Below, in pieces: positions 49,290 to 62,500 of a stretch of DNA of 64,000 nucleotides. Made by a program: the position numbers and the translations under genes. The first letter of the stretch is position 1; every line of letters starts with the position of its first letter. The notes below the pieces were generated by a model. That model was given only the letters and a program-made list of their open reading frames with translations. It was not told where the DNA came from and did no database searches. Source of the DNA: Hymenolepis diminuta (Eukaryota; Platyhelminthes; Cestoda; Cyclophyllidea; Hymenolepididae); contig CAADRB010000025.1 of NCBI GenBank assembly GCA_900708905.1, positions 2,102,718-2,166,717 on the forward strand, read 5' to 3'.

Positions 49290-52200
49290 TAATGATTTAA
49301 CCCCGTTGGTATTTCTGAGTGAACTTAATTTATCAAATTTCCAAAGCCTCCTCTTGCACATTAGACTAACCAACCTTGCCGATTGAGGACAGACGTGTAA
49401 TTAACATTCACACTACACCACTTGATGGAAAGGGGGGAGGGCTGAAAGAAGGCTTAGTATCATAAAAATGGAATGTGACCCTAAAATGAACTCAGGTTCA
49501 CTAAAACTTCATGATTCGTCTTTGAATTCGATTGAGGTCATGATCGTCATGTGTAATTAATATCTTCTTTAGAAAGTAGGGGTGTTGTTAATGCCTGCGA
49601 GGAAAATAAAATTGTAACTATCTTGCTTATCGGGTTAACTTACTTCCTTCGGTGCATGATTCATTTCATGATCCTGAGGCCATTTGTCCAACTTCTGCAT
49701 TCACTCTGCTTCTTTGTCGCGTTTTCACCCCGCTGATTGTGGGGCCGGTGCTTTCTTTCTATGTCCAGTCCTAATAGACGTATGCAATCAGTCTGTCTCT
49801 AATCGTGTAGTTAGTAAATTCGTAAAATCTAGGAGGGAAAACAGCTTAATAAATTATCTATCCCTCTCTGTTTTAAGGCTGTTGACTTCCCTTATAAAAT
49901 CAGGAAATGGTGGACTCAAGAAACCGAATACTCTATTATAATAATATCTGTCAAATTTTTAACAGAGTTTAAACTTTTTCTGCTCACAGGCTTGGATGAA
50001 GCTAAAATAATAATGAAATTATCTTGTTTTATTGAATCTAAGGTATGCGTTAATGAGACTGAGATGGTTTACTATACTAACCTAGCTGAAACTGTGGTCG
50101 TTTATGAAATAGAATTCTTGTGGTATTGCCTTAGTAAATCCCCTGATATCGTCCCAGCAATGATTATTGGGTATCCAGACTCCCACAGTCTGCAGTGGGT
50201 TGAATATGATCGACTCCTGCTGCTGTCATCTCATCTGTCCACATAAAACTAGCTTCATCCTGGGCTTTTTGGTTCTTTCGTATGCACCTCCCTCTACGTT
50301 GCATATATTTCAGCAGGTACTGAAGTTATAATTATTTTTGTGAGTTACTTTATGGAATTGTCATTATCGTCGGATTGTGGAACTTACGTCTCCTTGGTTC
50401 TAGAGACATTATAGATGAGAATACTAATTTAACAAATACTCCTCAAGTTAAAATATATTTTATTTTTTTTAAAACAAGAATTTAGCCATTAATAACAGAA
50501 AAATTCATAATCCGTTATTTCAAAGTGACATCACAGATTTATAATAAACTTTTGCTTTTGACACGTATAGCAAAATAGACCCGAAATTGGGTTTTTTTGT
50601 TTTCCCTTTTTGACTGTAAATAACCGCAAAGTCGATTAGGTACAGTTTATTTTGGGCTCTTTTCTTAGTCTTTGAATTCGATGTTATTTCTAGACGCTTT
50701 AGTGATTATTCCATTTACTGGAGCTCTGTTCAATCCCTATATAAAAAAAAAAGTTCAAACGGAATTGTACAAATAATAATTCGGTATACTGACAGACTGA
50801 ACCAAGGAAATGAATTGAACAGAAGGATACTTTGTATTCGAGCCCTAACACGTTAATGGGAGAAGTCAGTAAAATCAAAAAAATTCATTTGTCGCTTCCA
50901 GAGCTCTAGTAAGTACTGCTAATTGAAAAAAAAAGGTTGACTAATCGTTAAGCTGTGAACCTCGCGGATATAAATGCACTCAGGAACTAAGAGAATCCTG
51001 AAATTTGAAATCAGCAGAAGTAAGACTCCTTATTCTCAGATTCTACTCGATCTCCCTTAACTTTTACTGTGTTATCCGTCAGCAAATTTTAGATAGCTTT
51101 CCACAGTAAAATGCAAACATTCTTCTTGTTTAACTGTATTAATAAACCAATTTTAAGTAAAAATTTTTATTTAAATTTTATTTCATTTAAAAAAAGATAT
51201 GCTATTTTTCACTTAAATATATCCTCCAAGGAAAGGAACGAAGGCACCCCAATGTAAATAGTGAGATTTTTCTCCAGGTGGGGTTTTTACTTCAAAGAGT
51301 CTCAAATTTGAGGAGAAATTATATGTGGGCTGGTTTATGAAAATACGATATTGATACCACTGTTATTTTGATCTGTCTATTACCTATTTCAGCCCACGGA
51401 TTTCCTGTCGCAACGCCAAAATTAGACCACATGATGCCTTTTTTAGTAAATTATAGTATCATAAATTTACCAGATAAACTAAAAAGACCATATTTAATTT
51501 TTCCTATTAATTAATATAAATTTAATAAATTAAATATCTTTAGAAGAGTTAGATAGTTAGGTGTCAAATTCGTCTTCAAACTATCTGACTCTACAAGAAC
51601 AGGATGAATTGAGGGAAGAAGCATAAGGCGAAGGGTTGAGCCGTGGCGATCTAGGTAGTGTTAATATTTACAGCTGAGGTACATATTCCTTTATGAACGG
51701 ATGTACAGTAGTTGCCTAACTTTCAATGTAATTAATTTTTTCTTTGATAACATTTTTTAGAGATAACAAGCAATATTCTCACTTCTAGCCAACTCAGTAG
51801 GTCAACATGGATCACTTTCCCACAGCGCACTGGGAATGCCATTGTCATCTGTCTATTGACCTAAGCTGTCTTTCCCACAGCCCGATGCTGAGTGTCACTC
51901 CCACAAAGGCGCAACTAGACACTACGTCTATAAATTAAATATGACGTCTACACAACACCTTGGGATTTTCACTGTTGCTATGTCTCAGTACATACTCTCT
52001 AATTCCTTTGTTTTCACACTATATAAACAACTTTATATATATGCACTTTGGTGCGTACCAACTGATTTGTATTTCTATCCTATTTCTATTCCATCTGTCA
52101 ACGATTTTATTGTACGATATTTCGCCTGTCTTTCACAACCCGGGTTATCCTTGTTGAGTAATAAAGCCTTCATCTTTCCTTCCACTTCCTCCTTTGCCTC

Positions 52201-52950
52201 CCATTGATTTCCAACTATGAAATATGCGCGTGGTCCCACTTAATTATTGGTCTTTTCATTTGGAAAGGCATTTGAATTCTACTAGTCTTTAAGAAAATCA
52301 TTAGTTATGTAAGGGGATATTAAACCTTATTCTTATGAGGAGGATAAAATGCATTTTCAAAGTTCAGTAAAAATTGAGCCCTAACGAAAAATTTAGAATT
52401 TACGGCAATTGCTCTTTTCTATCATCAAAATTCTAGTTTTAATTAGTTATGCACATAATTTAATATTTTGAAAGCGGACCTGGGGCTCCAGTAATAATAT
52501 TTACAATTAGTTCCACTAAGCATTCAGTTATTTTTGGAAAAGTTTCAGTCTCATAGGATGGCAAAAATCTCGAAAATTGACCTATGCGCTCGGGGATTTA
52601 TCAAATTACAGAGTAATTATAATGACATAATGTTTTTCAGGGTGTTTGGTGTCTTTATGTAGGAGGATTAATAGGGACCCCAGGCAGCCATGGCCGCATG
52701 AGTTGGAATGACATGTTAAAAAATGTTCAAGGAAATAATGGATAAATATTAAAATGTTTACAATATTGCCGAACAATTTGTGATAACAAGGGTATGTAGT
52801 TTGAGGCGAAAGAATCTGTTGGATAAAAATGAATATTCTCATCCATGAAAAATAAAATAAACGATTTTACATGTTTATTACTCGTTATTATTAATTACTT
52901 ATAAAAATTACATTATTGTTTAAATGAACTAATTTATTTAATTATTCAAA
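49290..52950. other. Intergenic, no supported gene
   Basis: Two adjacent plus-strand frames (49684-49941, 49992-50246) look somewhat protein-like, and the second follows an acceptor-like TTTTTCTGCTCACAG at 49989. They could not be joined in phase and each is within chance length. The rest is anonymous AT-rich DNA. Confidence 0.5.
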
Positions 52951-52959
52951 TGTGACGTC

Positions 52960-53344
52960 ATCTCGCAATTGGCGACTTCGCAATTGGAACTCTGCAGTAA
53001 GGGCGTCCAGGCTGGATTTTGTTTTATTTTCTCAAGCTTCTTGGTCTTTTCTTGAGAGAATAAGTTGCTACGAATTGGCGACACAGATTATATACAATTT
53101 CTTCTGACTTTCTACAATGCTGAAGACTAAAATTTTACCAGATTCTTCTCGGCCTGGGAACACTTCGCGAATGTTTTAGACGATCGAATTTCTACCTGAG
53201 TAGGCGGAAGTTTTGTCAGATAAATTGGATGCTACAGGAACATCTGAACCTGCATTTCCACCTTCTGCATTTGAGTGTCTAATTCAGGAAGTGGATTTCA
53301 TCTTTGTTCAGAATACTGATTTTTCTGTCTTTGAATTATTTTGA
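52960..53344 (+). mobile_element. Possible decayed LTR-retroelement leader and gag-like start
   Basis: TTGGCGAC occurs twice (52969-52976 and 53075-53082). The second follows a pyrimidine-rich stretch, as a primer-binding site follows an LTR in Ty3/gypsy-like elements. It is followed 34 bases later by an ATG (53117) opening a frame of 75 codons with two TAG stops before a TGA at 53342. No second LTR, protease or reverse-transcriptase motif was found, so the element, if real, is a fragment. Confidence 0.2.
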
Positions 53345-54144
53345 TAAATATCTTTGAATAGTCCAAATGACCATGATATTTCGCTTCATTGACTACAGTT
53401 GATCCAACTCATCGAGGCTAGTTTGATCCGAATCAGGTTGATTTACCACTAATTTTCTAGATTAGATTCATTTGTCACCTTGAATGGCATAACATTTAAT
53501 TTCAAATTCAAATTTCAGAATTTATCTAGAAATGTTCTGTACATCCTCCTTGACGATTAGTATCTCCACAAATCAATCGCTTTCCAATATAATAAATGAA
53601 AATAATATTTAAAGTTATTTACTACTAAATGTGAATAAAAGTGATGTAATAATCGAATTCTATTTTTTTAATATTGCGTTGCACAGGTTTAATTGGGGTA
53701 AGTTATACTTTTAAGGGTAAGTATATCACTTTGGTAAATGACAGAAAACTTTCAAAATTGTTATTAGTAAATTAGTAATTAGAAATGATTGATAGAGGAG
53801 ACATTTTTTCATGATTTCAGATGAAAGCATTGGTAAAGAGAGAGGAAAAATTCAGTAGTGATGTTTTATGTAGTGAAATGAAACTTATTGCGCCCTAGTA
53901 CATTTGATCAGAATGTCCTATCAATGACATGATCTGGAAGGAGACCGCACAACATTAAAAACAGCATTCATTGCGTGAAGAACACATGAAATTCAAAGTT
54001 ATCGATCTTGAAATCGGAGATTTCTATGTAGCTGCAGTCAGTGTCTCATTGATCTCCTTAAAGATCTTCGTGAATTGAGATATATGAGACCCTTCTGCTC
54101 GATTTGAACTTATGTTTGGAAGTAATAAGATAAGTTGATATTCA

Positions 54145-54240
54145 TTATTTACTGACCGGTATTATTTGATTAAGAAGGGTCGGTCTTGTCGCTTCACTCC
54201 ATTATTTTTCCAATCGTTGAGAAAGCAAGTGGTCATACAT
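54145..54240 (+). repeat. Dispersed repeat family B, copy 3
   Basis: CTGACCGGTATTATTTGATT plus AAGAAGGGTCGGTCTT and a CAATCGTTGAG...GCAAGTGGTCAT block match copies 1 and 2. The left part of the element is missing. Confidence 0.5.
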
Positions 54241-54725
54241 AGCATGGAATGAAATTTTTAAGGTGGCAGAGCTCCGTAAGCTGTGTTCACGCAAGGAGAC
54301 ATTCTCAGTTGTTCACATTGTACAACCCAGGTCCAAAGATCAAATGCGGTTATATTCTTTGATACTTTGACGTTGCTTTCTGTATCTTTGATCCCTTACC
54401 TTTTATAATTTGTTGGACTTACTGATGCTCACCACAATTACCAGTTTTGAATATTTTGTATTTCTGTAGGTAATAAAATTACCAGAGTTGATTTTAATCC
54501 ACTTATATTTGAATCAGTTCAGATTCGTCTGTCTGTAGAAGAAAGTGTATAATCGAAAGCAGTCAATTTAAACACTTGCATTTTCTGCTTATAATAAAAT
54601 AAAAATTTTCAAATATTAATTTGTCAAACACTACGGAACATGAGGTTTCCAGTGGTCAGTGTATTTATTGAGTCATTTTTAGCATTTGCCAAATGTTAAA
54701 ATTACTCTATTGTGATGTAGAATAA

Positions 54726-55850
54726 GCAGGAATTAGTAAGTTTGGCTTCTATTACAGTCATGAAGAAGAGAACCCCATTGACTCCATCGTTGATACCGGC
54801 GTTGATCACAGCATGGACACCAGCATTGAACCTAAAGTTGATTCTAGAGCCTTTTCAACTGAGAAAGTCTCTGTTGAGACATAAATCGTTAATCTGCCTC
54901 CAACGACGTCGACTTGCAAGAAAACAATGCAATTCCCGATTGACCATTCTACTATATCCTACTTGATGTTTGCGAGGGCATGCAATGCAGCAATAGTTTG
55001 TGTTGGGTATAAGCAGACGTCAGAGATAGTGTCCGATTGAAAGCAGACGAAGAAAACATTATGGTAGGAGGTGATTTCGCCTCAACCTATTTGAAGTTTT
55101 AAGTGCATCTAGTTGAGCGAGCATTTAACTTTCTGCTTAGATATTAGTTCCAGTGGAAAATCTTTTTCACCCCGAATCTGTATTATTATCACACCTGATA
55201 CATTGCAATCGTTCCACAACGAGTCTTGATCATTGATCAAGAAGGTAATATTGCAAGAGACATTACCATTAACCAACAGGAATACCAATACCAGGAAAAG
55301 TTGAAAGCGATATTGCCTTGGAAACCATCTAAATATCTAGAAGAATGCAAAGAAATGAGGCAAGTTGAGTATTTGAAACTGAAATTGATTAAAGATGGCA
55401 AATGTATTCTATTAATTATAACTTAAAAATTAATAAAAATTACACAAATCAGTCAGGAGGTATTAATTATTCCACCAAATTAGCCAAAAAGAGGCTTGTC
55501 CTAAATGATGACAAGAAGAGCGGAGTAAATTAAGATATCGCATTTTCGGATGAACTCGCTATAGGTGAACTCAGCGACAACTTGTATTAAACCTTTTCAA
55601 TTTTAGGATATTAACTGTTGCAAAGGATGAAGCAGACCTATCTTTAATAATTATACTGATAATATAAATGCCGTATCATATTATCTCTAAATGAATCAAG
55701 AGATAGGGGAAAAAGTGCGAGAGTTTAAAGTCGCTTAAATTGGTATTCAGGTAAAAAAGTGGAATCAGTTTCCGGTATTCAGTTGTCCGATTGATATTGA
55801 GAAAGGGTCTCTTAACTCAACTTGAATTCTTTTTTTGGAATTAAAATGAA
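54726..55850 (+). pseudogene. Coding-like mosaic with frameshifts and in-frame stops
   Basis: Consecutive plus-strand segments read as plausible protein but in shifting frames with scattered stops. From 54726 there are 52 codons (including ENPIDSIVDTGVDHSMD) to a TAA at 54882, then about 50 more in the same frame to a TGA. From 55013 there are 137 codons with three stops, including KLKAILPWKPSKYLEECKEM. From 55393 about 50 codons (KKRLVLNDDKKSGVN) run to a TAA, then DIAFSDELAIGELSDNLY to another TAA. From 55691 come NQEIGEKVREFKVA, TAA, then about 27 further codons. A canonical acceptor (GGCTTCTATTACAG) lies at 54757. No domain is recognised. The simplest reading is an old pseudogene or element remnant on the plus strand. 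Confidence 0.25.
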
Positions 55851-55859
55851 ATATGAAGG

Positions 55860-56960
55860 TGCATACCGTTGGATTGTAGCGAAACTGGGGGGGATTTTAT
55901 TAATTTGACGTTCACATAAGTGAAATAAAAATTTTTGTGAGTATTATATTTATAAATAAGTCACTATAACTGCTATAATTCATTGTCAAATTCGTATGTA
56001 CGATACGATCTTAAAATTAATGGATTTATTATTAATCCTTCATTGCATATTTTAATTTTATAACTCAGAGGACTCTGAACCACTGTATGATCGATACTGG
56101 AAATGTAGTAGAAAAATTTGCACCATCTCAGAGAAGATGTAATACTATCTTATGGGATAATAATTTTGGTGAATTTGTAAAGCTTATTTTTACAGTCCTT
56201 CATAGTGGAAATACAATAATATTTGTTTTTGGACCCGTTTGGAAAGTACCATTCATAATTTATGAGTTGGACCGAGATGGACGTTTCTTGTTTGTAAGAA
56301 AACCTTCAGTCATTTCACCAAATACTCCTGTGCCTGCATTAAAAAATACCAAACTTATAATAGATCGAAGTTCATGGGGAATATCAACACCAAAATATTA
56401 TTTAGTGATCGGGATGACCGAACACATTTATCATTAGATTGGTGATAAACAGTGACTTTCTTCAGGATACCTTTCATCTGTCAAATGCGGCTTACAAAGT
56501 ATTTATTGTTAATGAAACTTGCAATCATTTACTATTCTGACTAATTTTAAAAACCAAAATTTACATTGAAAACCGTTTATTACTTATGAAATTAAGTAAC
56601 ATAAAAGGCACTAGGGTCAAAATATTGGGAGATTAAACGTTTGAACTTCCTTAAATAGATGACACTACTGGGATGAATATCGGGTGGTAGGATCACAGTA
56701 GAAATCGTAAAATGAATATGCTGATTAAATAACGTTCAACATTTGAACATGCAGACCAATGGATGGGCGTCTGATGAAGTATTGAACAGTAGTGCCAAAT
56801 TTAACTACTAACAGCCCTTTTTAGCAATATTTACCAAGTAACTTTGCCTCAATATTTTCACTTCAAGATACATCTTAATCAAGGTGGAAATAAAGCTAAA
56901 GACTCTCTTGACTTCACGCCGAACGGAAATCATGATGAGATGACGGTACAAAGACATAAT
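55860..56960. other. Intergenic, one unsupported open frame
   Basis: The frame 56087-56437 (116 codons) is the longest in the interval, but it has no start context and no recognised domain, and its length is near the chance maximum. A second frame across 56070-56141 is equally protein-like, which weakens both. Confidence 0.5.
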
Positions 56961-56964
56961 TCAG

Positions 56965-57110
56965 TACAGGTGGCATAACAGTCAGTGTGCTCGTCTGTGA
57001 AGTCCTGAGTCACGGATTCGATGTCACTCGGTGTACATCCACTGAGCGAAATGGTCAACGTCATTTTTTAGTCTAGCTGATAAAGGCAGTGACAGAATTT
57101 GAGTTTCTTG
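56965..57110 (+). repeat. tRNA-derived SINE, subfamily 2
   Basis: GGTGGCATAACAGTCAGTGT gives an A-box-like TGGCATAACAG at 56971-56981. GGATTCGATGTC at 57014-57025 is the B-box. The tail (GTGTACATCCACTGAGCGAA) differs from subfamily 1 and matches 45600-45760. The heads of both subfamilies share GTGCTYGT..GTGAAGTCC, so they probably derive from one ancestral element. Confidence 0.6.
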
Positions 57111-57119
57111 TCAGGGAGG

Positions 57120-58640
57120 TTTCATGACACTGCTCTTCTGCTCAGGATGAACTATGGAAAACACTTGAGACGCATTTAATTTAACCACACACGTATTTTT
57201 TACTCATTCTTGTTCTCTCAGCTTACTTACTTTATTTCAATTGTATCCTCCCTTATTTTATATTTACACAAGTTAATCCCTTGTCTCTTGTCTGTCAGCA
57301 ATATGATCTTTAAAACACTCCGGGAAAATAATTTCATACTTCTAGTATTCCTTGACTTATTTCAATATATTTTCGTATTCGAACCCTGTTTCATCATTTA
57401 TCCGACTCTTTTGTGACCTAGCGTGTTCAGATGCTATCGGCTGATTAAATCTTGCAAAAATTTCCCATCACCATGGTTTAAAACGAATAATGTGATTAAC
57501 CTGAGTTCTGTGGAGGACTTTCGCGACAGCACAGAACTCCACATGAATAAAAAACCCCACCCACTGGTCACACACTAAGAACGTTTAGACTCTTATCCTA
57601 TCTTTCATTTTTAATGACTATGCTTGCAATAATACTAAGACTTGAATACATCTATTCAATCTCAATCATTTCTTCCTTTGGGTTCTTAAATTGGAAGGAT
57701 TCTTAGGTTGGGTCACAAACATTCCAACTAAAAACGTTTGTACTTTTTTAGATAGCATGTCTTAATTGGTGATTTTCTAACCAGTTGGGAATATCAAAGT
57801 ATAAGGAGTAATGATATTTGCAGCGTTTCTATATTTACGTGTATATGCATAGAGCTCTACTATTGTGAGATCATTAAGAATGATCAAAATCAAAAAGAGA
57901 AACGAACAAAGTATAACACAAAGCGTGAACAAGAAAAGCAGGTTTGAATAGGCTTGGAGGCGGGGTTCAGGTAATACGAGATCAATTAGAAGGCGGAGAG
58001 ATGGACCTAGGAGGATTGGACTTTAGCGCAGTTATACTTTGAGGAGAGGATGGGGAGATCAGAATGTAAGGGAACAGAAAAGCGCACTGGAGAACATTGT
58101 AAGCTGTGAGGCACGTAGTTCAAGGAATAAAAGCCGAGATCAGAAATTAGGAATCAGAAAAGTATATTATAAGGGGAGCAGTCAACTAGCAATCGAAAGC
58201 ACAATTTTCACTCGAATGTAGACCTCGAAAAGTTGCTACTCAGAACTTTTATTGTTGTTGTGATTTTAGGCAGGTGAAGTTAAGCTCGGGTCTGGTAGGA
58301 GGAGGAATAAGGTTGAAAATCAATCTGTAAGATATAGAAAAAACAAGTTAGGTAACTCTCTTAAATTCAACACCAATCATCTTGTCACAACAAAGATGAC
58401 AACATAAATTTTGCGCATAAGCTCGCGGGAGAGTGAATTCACCAACTTATTTGACTTAACTTTAGAGAGATTAAAAGCAATAAAATACTAATTGCACAAA
58501 ATGTACGATTAACATGCATAAATTGACAATTTTAAATTTATTTTTAGTTTTAATTGATTAGTTATTTAGTTACCAGGTTAAAAAATGTGTGAATATTTCT
58601 AGTATTTAATTGCATTACTTATTTTCTTAAGTAACTAACA
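57120..58640. other. Intergenic, no supported gene
   Basis: AT-rich, with a purine-rich stretch around 57950-58200 that opens a 60-codon frame without support. Downstream of the giant-exon gene on the other strand. Confidence 0.6.
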
Positions 58641-58650
58641 TAATTCAGTC

Positions 58651-58656
58651 TTTATT
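58651..58656 (-). terminator. Possible poly(A) signal of the giant-exon gene
   Basis: AATAAA on the minus strand, 937 bases past the TAG at 59593. It is the first canonical hexamer I found downstream, implying a 3' UTR of roughly 0.95 kb if used. Confidence 0.35.
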
Positions 58657-59006
58657 CTAACATTTTAATTTGAATTATTGTTAATAAATAAGTTATTAAG
58701 GTTAAAATGTCTGAATCAAAAAGCAAACCAAAGTATAATTTTCGTTTAATCAGTTGGCTATTTGAAACGACACAAAAGACATGCATAAAATTACATGCTA
58801 GATAGACAGACAGACAAACATACGGCCATAAAAAAGAATATGAAGCGCGTACCTGAGAGTAGGGTGTGCGCATGCAGCTTGAAGGGACAAAGTGGAGGTC
58901 CAATTGATGGACCCCCATTTTGACTAGCGCGGGGTGATATTGTGAGTCGGAGGTGGTTTGTTCGCACCGGACACAGCACATGCGAGTTCTCATGCCGGAC
59001 CTAAAA

Positions 59007-59037
59007 GGGGTTGGGTTGGGGTGGGGAGGGGTTTGGG
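59007..59037 (+). other. G-rich tract, G-quadruplex candidate
   Basis: Six runs of three or four G separated by one to three bases (GGGG, GGG, GGGG, GGGG, GGGG, GGG). In the minus-strand transcript of the giant-exon gene this is a C-rich stretch in the presumed 3' UTR. A short perfect inverted repeat (GGTCCA / TGGACC, 58897-58913) lies about 100 bases away. Confidence 0.6.
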
Positions 59038-59592
59038 AGAAGTCTACTGAAGGGGAGATCTACTACGACTAGTTTGATTTTAGGGGAAAGTCTACTTCAA
59101 CCTTAATTTACTAGCACAGATAAGTCTGTTATCTTTTGATCGAGATCAATAGAGAGAGAGTGTCGAATTCAGTCGGTTCGAAACGAAAAAATCGATATGG
59201 CTGCGGGAAGGTTGTTCAGTTCCCGAGCGCTCCTTCTTGATTTCAATCGGGGAATGTCCTGAGGTTGAATGTCATCATGAATAAATGGAAGAGGAATGAC
59301 TTCGTCGTTTTGAGTGTATATATATAAAAGGCGAAATTCTTTTGTGTGGGACCAAATGCAAAAATATCGAAAGCAGAAAAAAGAAAGGTATGGAATTTCA
59401 TTTCATTTGACACATCTTTAGCTGGTGGTCATATACTAAAGGAATGATTGATTTGAAGAAATTATGCCTCTTCTCGAGTTGGATTTCTGGAGAACGAGAC
59501 ACACACAGATATCAAAATCCTCTTCATTTTGGTAATTATCACCGAAAGATCACTTAAGTATGAGATAGTGACTTGAATCGAAAATGAGTCAT

Positions 59593-62500
59593 CTACTTTT
59601 GTTTGGGTGGGAAGTCGAATTCAGAGGGTTGGATGATTTCGAAGTCATCTCCAGTCTCCTGTTCTTGGATTAGACAGGGATGATCTTTTGTCACGGTTGA
59701 CGTAGAAATGTCTTTAGGACTGAATGGTTCGGCCATGGGGGTTATAGGAGAGGAGATTTCTGGAATATCTTCAACATCTTTTTTGTGGATAAGAATAGGT
59801 GAAGACGAGAGACTCTTTAGCGGACTTTCTGTCATAGAGTGTTCAGGACACAGTGGACCCTTGAATTCATCTTCCGAGATGTCAAACACTGTCGAACCAA
59901 GATTAGAATCAGTCTGAGAGGCTAGCGGTTGTTCTTGAGCTAGGTTCAACGATGTGATACTCATCGAACCAGGAAGGAATTTATACTGTACATCTTCGTC
60001 TGTATCAATTTTCTTCAACAGAGCTTCATCACCACTCGTGGAGCGAGGAAGGGAGACTTGAGGTAATTCACTGGATTGTATCGGAACTGGTGGAGGACCG
60101 GGAAGTAGCATAAACAGAACTTCCGATTGAGAAGGTGGCTGTGTCGAGGCTCTGCTACCACTTGCCAGCGCTGCACCACTATCTTCTAAAGAATCTGTTA
60201 TATGTCGGCTGTAGTTATGCTCATCGGACAAAGAGCTATCGCCCCACTGTCCTTGTTGGCTATGTTGGTGAACACCTTCAAGGGAATCAGTAGACGTTTC
60301 CATAATCTGTGGGAAATCTTCTTCAGAAGAATCAGCTTCACCCAGGGAATCACGATCTCTAGGAAATCCGCGTTCAATTACGTCACGAGCACCGCGGATA
60401 ACACCTCTAATCAAGTCAGTAGGAAGAACTTCACGATGACTTAAACTGCCGGCAAGTGAATCATGAAGAGACGACTGAGCTAGAGAATCAGCATCACCGG
60501 CTATTTCAGAGGAATCAGTGATCCTGGAAGTTTCAATACTCTGACACATCTGTTCAGCTAAAACATCTTCGTATATTGTATCAATAGTCTTGTGAGTTAG
60601 AGCGGCTAATTGGGTATCAATAGGCTGTTGATGAACTGATTCTTGACTACTGGTACATTCTTGTTCAACACGGAGGAACTCAGAAAGAGATGATTGTGAA
60701 CTGTCACCGGCAGCTTTCGCTGCCCCCGATGGTAGTTCACCACTACTTCCCGAAGAACTCTTGGCTACTTCAGCTTCAATTCTTTCGAATTCAGATAGAG
60801 AGCTATTTGTCTTACTACTTGAACTCTTTTTGCCCTCACCAGAAGACTTTTGAAGTGAGTCTGGTGAGGAACTTGCCGTTATCTGTTGCTCTAATCTTTC
60901 AAATGCTGCCAGTGATGGCGATTGACTCGCCATGGCTTCAGTTTTCGAAAGAACGGGCTCACTTGTACCCGGGTCGCCTTTACGCGGGAAGCCTCTAAGT
61001 CGACCCTTTTGAGGACAGTAGATATCACTTGATGTTGAACGTTCTAAAATGCTTGGTGTGGATACGGTATCAGCAAGATGTCGACCTCCCGACGGTTTCT
61101 CTTCAATCACCTGATCTGTGGATATTGCACTAGCCAGTCCACTCTGTCCTTGAGTCAAAACATCTGCTGCTTCCTTGGAAATATGTGGGAAACTACCAGC
61201 AGTGGAAAGACGACTTCCATCCATAAGGTTCAAATCAGATTCTAGAGATGTCAGAGTAGTTCTAGAAACATCATGCATTTGTTCAGCCGCGCTTAGCGTA
61301 TCACTTCCAACTAGAATTACTGTTGCTTGACTTGATTCTTCAGTAATATCGGTGGCTGTTGTGGTAAAGGAACTTCTCTGAGAGGAGGCGGATAATCTGG
61401 AGAGCGAGGGTAGCTGCTGTTGATATTCGGAAACAGGACGAGAATGGGTCTGTGACACGTCTTCTTCATCCCCTTCCTCATCTTCATGAGCTGGAACTAG
61501 TTTCAAATCTGTCGGCAGTTCTTCTTCATTCAATAAATCTTCATCATCATCGGGTGTTAACGGACCTGCAACTTCTGGAATCGTCGGAAGACCACTTTCT
61601 AGACCTTCTATCAGCAATTTTGGTCGTTCATCTTCAAGCTCCTCTTCTTCATCTTCCAGAATGACTTCCTCTGCTACCTGTTCTTCCACATCTTCACTCT
61701 CTTCCTCTATGTCTCTACTCAATCCACGTTCAACGTCATAAAGACGTGGTGAAGGCTGTGACACCTGTTGAGCTCCCAAACCATAGAACTTCAGTCTTGA
61801 AAGAAGCTGAGATGAACGATCTAGTGTGGCCTCCGGTGCAGGATGATGTCGTGGTTGTTTCATTGCTATCGACTTGCACCTATAGTCTTCTTCATTCTCT
61901 TCGCCATCATCACTATCTTCATCGTCTGAGGCATATTCTGCAGCTAAGGTGGCTCCAGCAGCAGCTGCGAGTTGAGATAAGTCATCCCATCCAGACTCTT
62001 CTTTCTCCTTTACTGTCGCCACTTTTCCTTCACTAGGTTCACTGACAAATGAATCTTGAAACTTTTTTTGAGTTTGTTTTGTTTCCTCCTCTGAACTAGA
62101 TGGTGAAATAACGTAGACATCTAATTCGCCGCTACAAATTGATGGCTCTTTGCTTGTAGATGCAATTGCTGGAGAAGACAGACTTTCAATGGTTGGGGGA
62201 ACCTCGGATACCATTGTTTCGCTGCTTACCGGAGCTGAGGAAATGGGTGCCACTGAAAGAAGATTCATCACTTCGGCTGACGGCTCGGTCACTAATCTAT
62301 CTGGACGAATTTCTGGAGCTGATGCACCCAGACAAACATGATCACCTGGAGCATTACCGTCATCACGACTACCCACTTCTGGTTCCTTTGATACTGGTCG
62401 AGGTAACGAAGTATAGGATGGAATGAGATCGGTGCCTTCAATTACAGAACGATCTGATTCACTTGTATGCACAAACGATCGTTGGGGTGAGATGCTCAAG

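Noticed and set aside
54735..54757. GTAAGT...TTACAG as a 22-base intron
   Set aside because: Too short for splicing in known animals, and the frame already reads through it without a stop.
56087..56437. 116-codon open frame
   Set aside because: Near the chance maximum, and a competing frame over its 5' part looks equally protein-like.
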